A DNA stretch of 6,743 nucleotides from PWPR01 sp964497955. Its GTDB lineage: Bacteria > Bacillota > UBA994 > PWPR01. Positions 1-4,660 of this stretch are shown here, piece by piece. The DNA lies in the NCBI GenBank assembly GCA_964497955.1, contig CAZCFQ010000117.1, forward strand, positions 1 through 6,743, written 5' to 3'. The notes beneath the pieces were generated by a model. That model saw only the letters and a list, made by a program, of their open reading frames with translations, searched no databases and was not told the origin of the DNA. The translations under genes and the position numbers were made by a program. Every line of letters starts with the position of its first letter. The first letter of the stretch is position 1.

Positions 1-34
1 GCTATTTAGTATATAATTTATAAAAGAAGTTCTC

Positions 35-64
35 TTGACTTTTTTTGTGCATATTATATATAAG
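35..64 (+). promoter_or_regulatory. Possible upstream sigma-A promoter
   Basis: TTGACT at 35-40 and TATAAG at 59-64 are separated by 18 bases, giving 5/6 matches in each box. The region is very AT-rich, so chance matches are common. Transcription from here would start near 71 and give the 271 gene a leader of about 200 bases that includes the inverted repeat at 137-166. The 9-base run TTGACTTTT is repeated at 107-115 in the next candidate promoter. Confidence 0.3.
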
Positions 65-106
65 CTAGAGGGTCAATAATACTTTTAGATTAAATATCGT
101 ACACTT

Positions 107-135
107 TTGACTTTTGTTAAGTATATCTGTAAAAT
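107..135 (+). promoter_or_regulatory. Candidate sigma-A promoter of the 271 gene
   Basis: TTGACT at 107-112, a 17-base spacer, then TAAAAT at 130-135: 5/6 matches in each box with ideal spacing. The start point would fall near 142, inside the perfect inverted repeat that begins at 137. A repressor bound there would block the promoter. The promoter call is inference from consensus only. Confidence 0.5.
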
Positions 136-136
136 A

Positions 137-166
137 TAGTTAGACTATTAGATAATAGTCTAACTA
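137..166. repeat. Perfect 14-bp inverted repeat, operator-like
   Basis: Arms at 137-150 and 153-166 are exact reverse complements around a 2-base centre (GA at 151-152), so the site is a nearly continuous 30-bp dyad. It covers the expected start point of the promoter at 107-135 and ends 13 bases before the extended -10 at 179-187. This position suits a dimeric repressor or activator of the 271 gene. A short T-run (168-172) follows the right arm, so an AT-only intrinsic terminator for an upstream gene, or an attenuator, is the main alternative. Confidence 0.55.
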
Positions 167-178
167 ATTTTTGATATA

Positions 179-187
179 TGATATAAT
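179..187 (+). promoter_or_regulatory. Extended -10 promoter element of the 271 gene
   Basis: TG, one base, then a perfect TATAAT (182-187) forms an extended -10. No good -35 box lies 17 bases upstream: the position is occupied by the right arm of the inverted repeat at 137-166. A TG-extended -10 can work without a -35, or the repeat could bind an activator. The start would fall near 194, giving a leader of about 77 bases. Confidence 0.4.
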
Positions 188-254
188 GAAATTTAAATAT
201 TAAGAAATAGTTGTTTTGTAAATCTTTATATATAGTAATTTATAAAAAAGATAG

Positions 255-260
255 AGGAAG
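255..260 (+). promoter_or_regulatory. Ribosome binding site that fixes the GTG start at 271
   Basis: AGGAAG (5/6 to AGGAGG) ends ten bases before GTG at 271. An in-frame TAA stop at 268-270 directly precedes the GTG, so no earlier start is possible. The first internal ATG codon lies after the conserved GGK motif of the ATP-grasp fold. GTG is therefore the start. Confidence 0.75.
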
Positions 261-270
261 AGTGAATTAA

Positions 271-2856
271 GTGACTTACATAAAATCATTAAAAAATATC
301 TCTAGAGAAGATTATAACAATGTAGGAGGAAAAGCAGCTAATCTAGCTAAGTTAGTTAATGCTGGATTTAATGTTCCAAATGGTTTTGTCTTGATGAATT
401 GTGCTTATGAAAAATTTGTTTATTTTAATAATATTGACACTAAAATTAGTAGCTTGATAGAAAACATTAATAGAGATAAGCTAAAAACAGTTTCACATGA
501 ATTAAAAAAATTATTTGAAAAAGGAACATTACCTACTGATATTTTGAATGAGATTAATGATGCATATGAAGATTTGGATGATAAAATCGTGGTAGTAAGA
601 TCATCTTCTAGTTTAGAAGATTTGCCTGATACTTCTTTTGCAGGTCAATATGATAGTTTTTTAAACATAAAAGGAGAAGTAGAGCTAACAAAAGTTATTA
701 AAAAATGTTGGGCTTCTTTGTGGAATTATAGGGCTTTAACTTATAGATTTGATAATAATCTAATAAAATCTGAGTTATCTCATAATGTTTTAATCCAAAA
801 GCTAGTTAAAGCTGATAAATCAGGCATTACTTTCACAGCAAATCCTATTAATAATCGTAGAGATCAAATAGTAATAAATTCCTCTTGGGGATTAGGTGAA
901 GCTATTGTTAGTAGTGAGGTGTTTCCTGATCAATGGATTATAAGTAAAGAGACCAATGAGATTGTTGAATCAAATATTTCAACAAAAGAAAAAATGACTG
1001 TGTTAAAAGAAATAAGTACCAGTTTGACAGATGTTCCTTTGAACATGAGAAATACTCCATCACTAAATGAGCTAGAGATTCAAGAGATTTGTAAGTTAAG
1101 TAAAAGTATTGAACATTTTTTTGATAAACCACAAGATATAGAATGGGTATTTTACAATAATTCCTGCTATATTGTTCAATCAAGACCAATCACTACGCTT
1201 TTTCCAGAACTAAAGCCAAAAGTTGATGATAGTAAACTGAAGATTTTTACAAATTTTTTATTAGTAGATAAAGTTATGCCAGAACCTTTGACTCCTCTAG
1301 GATTAGACGTGTGGAGTAAGTTCTTGAAAAGCATATTGCCTAAAATATGGATAAAAAATGCTGGAGGTAGGTTATTTGTAGATACTACTGAACTAAGTAG
1401 GTTTGAAAGAGGGTGGAATCTCTTAGAAAACAATCCTTCAGCTATGGACCCCTTAACAGTAAAAACTTTAATAGAAGTATTTAAAAGATATAAAACTAAG
1501 ATTAAACAAGAGAGAGGATCATTATTAAAGGTTATTTTTTCTATTTTGAGTTCATTTAACATTTCTTTCTTATCATTTATTGTAAGTTCTTTTTCTAAAA
1601 TGGTATATGGTACTTTTGCTTCACCCGAAAATGCTGTTGAAAAGGCATTTAATCATAGTGAAACTCAAATAAAATTACTTAAGCAGGAATCAAAAGAGGC
1701 AACTACTAAAGAAGAAAAATTAGAATTTATTGAAACAAATATAACTAAAGTATTATACTATCTACCTTTAGAAATACTTTACTATGTAATCAAATCTTTT
1801 ACTTACTTGAAAAAGGTGAAGAAAATATTTAGAAAGCATAGTGAAGACATTACTATTATTAGCAAAGTTGAGAAATCACTACCTCATAATGTCACTACTG
1901 AAATGAATATGAAAATATTAGAGATTGCAAAAGATATTGACCAAAGTGATTCAAAACTTTCTTTAGATAATAAAAACATACAAGACTTTATGAATACATA
2001 TGGCCATAGAGCTTATTTAGAGATTGACCCAGGTGTAAAGAGATGGCAAGAGAATCCTAGCTATATTATCACTCTAATAAGTACTTACTTAGAAAAAGGT
2101 AATTATAATGAAAGTATCGAAAAATTCTACACAAATAGAGAAGAAGCTATTGAATCAATTCAAAATATTTATAAAACAATAAAAGCAAAAGGAACAATTA
2201 GAGAAGCAAAAAAAGCAAGAAAACTTCTTATTGATTATAGAAATTTGTTTGGAGTTAGAGAACTACCCAAGTATACAATGAGTAAAGGGGTTGCAATTTT
2301 TAGAGAGATTTTTTTAGAAATTGGAGTAGAGTTAGTTGAGAAAAATTTAATAGAAAAGAAAGAAGATATCAGCTTTTTAAGTATTGAAGATATTAAATCA
2401 GATAAGAACCTATATAAAACTGTAAAAGAGAACAAAAAATATTATTACAAGGAGTTAGAAAGAGCAGCAGTCCCAAGAGTTATGACTAGTAAAGGAGAAG
2501 TCTTTTATACTCCAAGTAGTTCTAGCAAAACTAATACGATATTTGGACTACCAGTATCTTCAGGAGTATTTGAAGGGTTAGTGAAAATCATAAAAAATCC
2601 AGAAGAAGGATGGAAGCTAAATAAAGGAGATATATTAGTAACTAAAGCAACAAATCCAGTATGGACTCCTTTGTTTCTCAAAATAGGTGGTTTAATAACT
2701 GAAATGGGAGGACCCATGTCACACGGCTCTGTTGTTGCTAGAGAGTATGGTATACCTTCAGTAGCAGGTGTAAATGATGCATTAAAAGTTTTTTCTAATG
2801 GGCAAAAAGTAGAGTTAAATGGTAATACCGGTGAAATACGATTAATAGAATCTTAA
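271..2856 (+). CDS. Rifamycin phosphotransferase-like / PEP-utilizing phosphotransferase (ATP-grasp plus phosphohistidine)
   Basis: A cytosolic 861-aa dikinase-type phosphotransferase. The N-terminal ATP-grasp domain (about 1-310) has the GGKAANL loop with K21, R110 in VVVRSSSSLEDLP, the TANP and WGLGEA motifs (189-192, 206-210), and E291, Q303 and R305. The E/Q/R spacing of 12 and 14 equals that I recall for the ATP site of Listeria rifamycin phosphotransferase. A middle domain (about 325-745) contains YGHR and an RWQENP motif, and R663 and K667 in an RELPK motif that matches the substrate-site Arg/Lys pair of that enzyme. The C-terminal swivelling domain (about 758-861) carries H818 in GGPMSHGSVVAREYG, the phosphocarrier histidine. 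The protein ends there, so the PEP/pyruvate barrel of PEP synthase and PPDK is missing; databases may still name it PEP synthase. Length fits the roughly 865-aa rifamycin enzymes. Family members transfer the beta-phosphate of ATP to rifamycins, releasing AMP and phosphate, but many homologues have unknown substrates. Family is certain; substrate is inferred. Confidence 0.85.
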   Translation: MTYIKSLKNISREDYNNVGGKAANLAKLVNAGFNVPNGFVLMNCAYEKFVYFNNIDTKISSLIENINRDKLKTVSHELKKLFEKGTLPTDILNEINDAYEDLDDKIVVVRSSSSLEDLPDTSFAGQYDSFLNIKGEVELTKVIKKCWASLWNYRALTYRFDNNLIKSELSHNVLIQKLVKADKSGITFTANPINNRRDQIVINSSWGLGEAIVSSEVFPDQWIISKETNEIVESNISTKEKMTVLKEISTSLTDVPLNMRNTPSLNELEIQEICKLSKSIEHFFDKPQDIEWVFYNNSCYIVQSRPITTLFPELKPKVDDSKLKIFTNFLLVDKVMPEPLTPLGLDVWSKFLKSILPKIWIKNAGGRLFVDTTELSRFERGWNLLENNPSAMDPLTVKTLIEVFKRYKTKIKQERGSLLKVIFSILSSFNISFLSFIVSSFSKMVYGTFASPENAVEKAFNHSETQIKLLKQESKEATTKEEKLEFIETNITKVLYYLPLEILYYVIKSFTYLKKVKKIFRKHSEDITIISKVEKSLPHNVTTEMNMKILEIAKDIDQSDSKLSLDNKNIQDFMNTYGHRAYLEIDPGVKRWQENPSYIITLISTYLEKGNYNESIEKFYTNREEAIESIQNIYKTIKAKGTIREAKKARKLLIDYRNLFGVRELPKYTMSKGVAIFREIFLEIGVELVEKNLIEKKEDISFLSIEDIKSDKNLYKTVKENKKYYYKELERAAVPRVMTSKGEVFYTPSSSSKTNTIFGLPVSSGVFEGLVKIIKNPEEGWKLNKGDILVTKATNPVWTPLFLKIGGLITEMGGPMSHGSVVAREYGIPSVAGVNDALKVFSNGQKVELNGNTGEIRLIES

Positions 2857-2903
2857 AATAGTTAAGATAAGATGTATTATATGCAAGATAATAATAAGTA
2901 TTT

Positions 2904-2944
2904 ATAGTTGGCAATATTATTGATACAATAATATTGCCAACTAT
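2904..2944. repeat. Perfect 19-bp hairpin between the two genes
   Basis: Arms at 2904-2922 and 2926-2944 are exact reverse complements with a 3-base loop (ATA). It lies 47 bases after the 271 gene's stop and about 107 before the next start. Neither strand has a T-run after the stem, so it is not a textbook intrinsic terminator. It could be a 3'-end stabiliser or weak terminator, a binding site for a dimeric protein, or a dispersed palindromic repeat. The near-perfect symmetry is what is seen; the role is open. Confidence 0.7.
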
Positions 2945-3040
2945 CATTAATGATACTAGAAAAAGCAAGATTACTATCTATATCCAATATTTAATTTAAC
3001 TTATGTGAATCTAGATTATTAATTGCTGAAATAATGTATT

Positions 3041-3047
3041 AAGGATG
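3041..3047 (+). promoter_or_regulatory. Ribosome binding site with two possible ATG starts
   Basis: AAGGATG resembles AAGGAGG and is followed by tandem ATG codons at 3052 and 3055. Spacing is 4 bases to the first and 7 to the second, so the second may be the preferred start; the protein would differ by one Met. An in-frame TAA at 3040-3042 excludes any earlier start. Confidence 0.6.
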
Positions 3048-3051
3048 TGTA

Positions 3052-4254
3052 ATGATGAATAAAAAATGGTTCTTGTTAATTGTATTAGTAATTATAATAG
3101 CTTTAGTATGGCAAATGGGCGGACTAGATTTCCTATTGGCAAAAACTGTATTTAGACCAGATTTTGACCCTAGTATGGTAGAAAATGATCCTAAAGAAAA
3201 TGAACCAGACGATAATGAAGAAGCAAAGCCAGTAGAAAACGTTTACTCAATTGAAGACATAGAGTTTGAAGTGGAAGTTATAGGACAAGGGCTTATTATT
3301 CCTTGGGAAATAGAACCATTACCTGATGGTAGATTTTTAATAACCCAAAGAGGAGGAGAATTAGTCATACTTGATGAAGGAGAAGTCTATAGTATTCATA
3401 ATGTGAGCCATATAGGTGAAGGCGGCTTACTTGGTTTGACGTTAAGCCCAAATTTTACAGAAAACAATAATCTCTTTGTATATTATACATATCAAGATGA
3501 TGGGCAAATACTTAATAGAGTTTCAAGATTTACTTTCAGTGATAATACTCTAATAGATGAACAATATATTCTAGATAATATTCCAGGATCAAGATATCAT
3601 AATGGCGGAAGAATTAAGTTTGGTCCTGATGATAAACTCTATATTACTACAGGAGATGCAAGTGACCCTAACTTATCGCAGGATGTTAAGTCTTTGGCTG
3701 GTAAAATATTACGGATTAATCCTAATGGAACTATCCCAGAAGATAATCCTTATGAAAACAACCCTATTTATGCTTACGGATTTAGGAACCCTCAAGGCAT
3801 ATCATGGCACCCTGTAACTAAACAGCTATTTGCAAGTGATCATGGACCTGATAGACATGATGAAATAAATTTGGTAGAGCCTGGAAAAAATTATGGTTGG
3901 CCAATTATAACTTGTGATGAAAGCAATCCAGAGTTTGAACCTCCAATAGCTTGCTACACAGAGTTCACACTAGCTCCATCTGGAATTGATTTTTTAGACC
4001 TTGATAATCTTATAGAAAAGACACTTTTCGTAGCTGGATTGAGGGGTAACATGATTATGAGGATTGACTTAGATGATGAAGGTAACTTTATTAGACAACA
4101 GGAACTCTTTAGAGATTATGGTAGAATTAGAAATGCAAAGTTTTATCAAGGATCAATATATCTTTTAACTAATAATAGAGATGGTAGAGGAGTGCCAGAC
4201 GATAACGATGATTTAGTAATTAAAGTAACTCCGAAGATTCCAGTAAGTAATTAG
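3052..4254 (+). CDS. Membrane-anchored PQQ-type sugar dehydrogenase-like beta-propeller (GSDH family)
   Basis: A 400-aa extracytoplasmic protein of the glucose/sorbosone dehydrogenase family, which oxidises aldose sugars using PQQ in characterised members. Residues 6-22 form one hydrophobic helix after a KK start; there is no lipobox Cys or clear signal-peptidase site, so it looks like a membrane anchor. A disordered acidic stretch (about 37-65) links it to a six-bladed propeller (about 70-396). Family landmarks in order: IPWE (83-86), TQRGGEL (98-104), EGGLLGL (123-129), H183 and D202, spaced 19 as the catalytic His144 and Asp163 of Acinetobacter glucose dehydrogenase, GFRNPQG with R245/N246, SDHGPDRHDEIN (262-273), YGWP (281-284), APSG, and R358/R360 in GRIRN matching the Arg pair that holds PQQ. 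E123 replaces the Acinetobacter Gln76, and no clear equivalent of Lys377 is seen. Cys288 and Cys301 could form a disulfide. It may share a transcript with the upstream gene. PQQ use and sugar substrate are inferred from the family. Confidence 0.88.
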   Translation: MMNKKWFLLIVLVIIIALVWQMGGLDFLLAKTVFRPDFDPSMVENDPKENEPDDNEEAKPVENVYSIEDIEFEVEVIGQGLIIPWEIEPLPDGRFLITQRGGELVILDEGEVYSIHNVSHIGEGGLLGLTLSPNFTENNNLFVYYTYQDDGQILNRVSRFTFSDNTLIDEQYILDNIPGSRYHNGGRIKFGPDDKLYITTGDASDPNLSQDVKSLAGKILRINPNGTIPEDNPYENNPIYAYGFRNPQGISWHPVTKQLFASDHGPDRHDEINLVEPGKNYGWPIITCDESNPEFEPPIACYTEFTLAPSGIDFLDLDNLIEKTLFVAGLRGNMIMRIDLDDEGNFIRQQELFRDYGRIRNAKFYQGSIYLLTNNRDGRGVPDDNDDLVIKVTPKIPVSN

Positions 4255-4370
4255 AAATTTTAAGATGGGGATTTACAAAAAGTTTGATGGAGGCTGCATA
4301 TTAAGATATTTATGGTAACTGTCTTTTAGGCATTATTATCTTTGTACTATAAAAAATACAATACTGAAAC

Positions 4371-4410
4371 AATCTCTTAATGATAATCATTAAGGGATTT
4401 TTATTTTATT
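4371..4410 (+). terminator. Intrinsic terminator after the sugar dehydrogenase gene
   Basis: A 13-bp stem (4371-4383 with 4387-4399, one G-U pair) with a 3-base TAA loop runs straight into a T-rich tract, TTTTATTTTATT, from about 4398. It lies 116 bases after the stop at 4254 and separates this gene from the signalling gene at 4661. The 4255-4370 stretch before it holds nothing I recognise. Confidence 0.85.
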
Positions 4411-4447
4411 AAAATGTTCATTTCACTTGTTAAAATATTATATATAT

Positions 4448-4474
4448 TAAATTATTATATAATTTTACCGATAA
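4448..4474 (+). promoter_or_regulatory. Sigma-28/sigma-D (flagellar) type promoter for the 4661 gene
   Basis: TAAA at 4448-4451, 16 bases, then CCGATAA at 4468-4474. This reproduces the spacing and 7 of 8 bases of the GCCGATAA -10 box of the flagellar sigma factor (TAAAGTTT-N11-GCCGATAA), with ACCGATAA here. Transcription would begin near 4481, leaving a leader of about 180 bases. A perfect sigma-A type TATAAT (4458-4463) sits inside the spacer but has only a poor -35. The match to a rare GC-containing box in such AT-rich DNA makes chance less likely. Use by a flagellar sigma factor is inferred. Confidence 0.6.
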
Positions 4475-4480
4475 GAGTAG

Positions 4481-4644
4481 ATAAGAAGCATTTAACTAAT
4501 GATGAGCTGTAATAGATTTATTAAAGAAAGTGACAAAATAATTCAATAACTTATTGAGTAGATTTATCCTGCTGTTATTGATCTATATTTTTGTATTGAG
4601 TTACCATTTTTTAAAATTGAGAATGTTTTACAGTTAATATTACA
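4481..4644 (+). other. Long leader of the 4661 gene with a 15-bp dyad
   Basis: This is the expected untranslated leader if the sigma-28-like promoter is used. It contains a perfect dyad TCAATAA-C-TTATTGA (4543-4557), which could be a protein-binding site or a weak hairpin. A weaker sigma-A candidate, TTGAGT (4596-4601) with GAGAAT (4619-4624), lies near its 3' end and would give a start near 4631. I see no c-di-GMP riboswitch core and no convincing small gene. The rest of the stretch shows nothing recognisable. Confidence 0.35.
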
Positions 4645-4659
4645 AGAGAGGAGGTCTCT
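4645..4659 (+). promoter_or_regulatory. Shine-Dalgarno in the loop of a small hairpin, possible CsrA site
   Basis: AGAGA (4645-4649) and TCTCT (4655-4659) can pair exactly, placing GGAGG (4650-4654) in the loop, one base before ATG at 4661. AGGAGG (4649-4654) is a perfect Shine-Dalgarno with a 6-base spacer and decides the start. GGA in a hairpin loop over the ribosome site, preceded by ACA (4642-4644), is how CsrA targets look. It is the only GGA in the predicted leader. The pairing is seen; CsrA control is inference. Confidence 0.5.
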
Positions 4660-4660
4660 A

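Noticed and set aside
938..1562. Minus-strand open frames opposite the first gene (and similar ones at 2235-2717, 5614-5877 and 6229-6510)
   Set aside because: They run antisense to well-conserved coding sequence, lack recognisable domains, and arise from the codon pattern of the opposite strand.
271..2856. Naming the first gene PEP synthase or pyruvate phosphate dikinase
   Set aside because: The protein ends directly after the phosphohistidine domain, so the PEP/pyruvate-binding barrel with its catalytic Cys is missing.
3052..3147. Lipoprotein signal for the sugar dehydrogenase
   Set aside because: No Cys follows the hydrophobic helix, so there is no lipobox; a simple membrane anchor fits better.
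3602..3817. Second + strand frame inside the sugar dehydrogenase gene
   Set aside because: Lies wholly within the conserved propeller coding region in another frame and shows no family features.
4265..4318. Possible 17-codon ORF just after the sugar dehydrogenase gene
   Set aside because: No Shine-Dalgarno, very short, and lies between a stop and a terminator.
4414..4512. Possible 32-codon small ORF starting at ATG 4414
   Set aside because: No ribosome binding site (T-rich terminator tract precedes it), and it overlaps the promoter match; composition is what AT-rich non-coding DNA gives.
4499..4549. Possible 16-codon leader peptide in the 4661 gene's leader
   Set aside because: Only a weak purine run upstream and no codon bias or attenuator structure following it.
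4481..4644. c-di-GMP riboswitch in the leader of the c-di-GMP gene
   Set aside because: The conserved G-rich core and tetraloop/receptor motifs of the GEMM classes are not present; the leader is almost all A/T with no GGA-type core before 4645.
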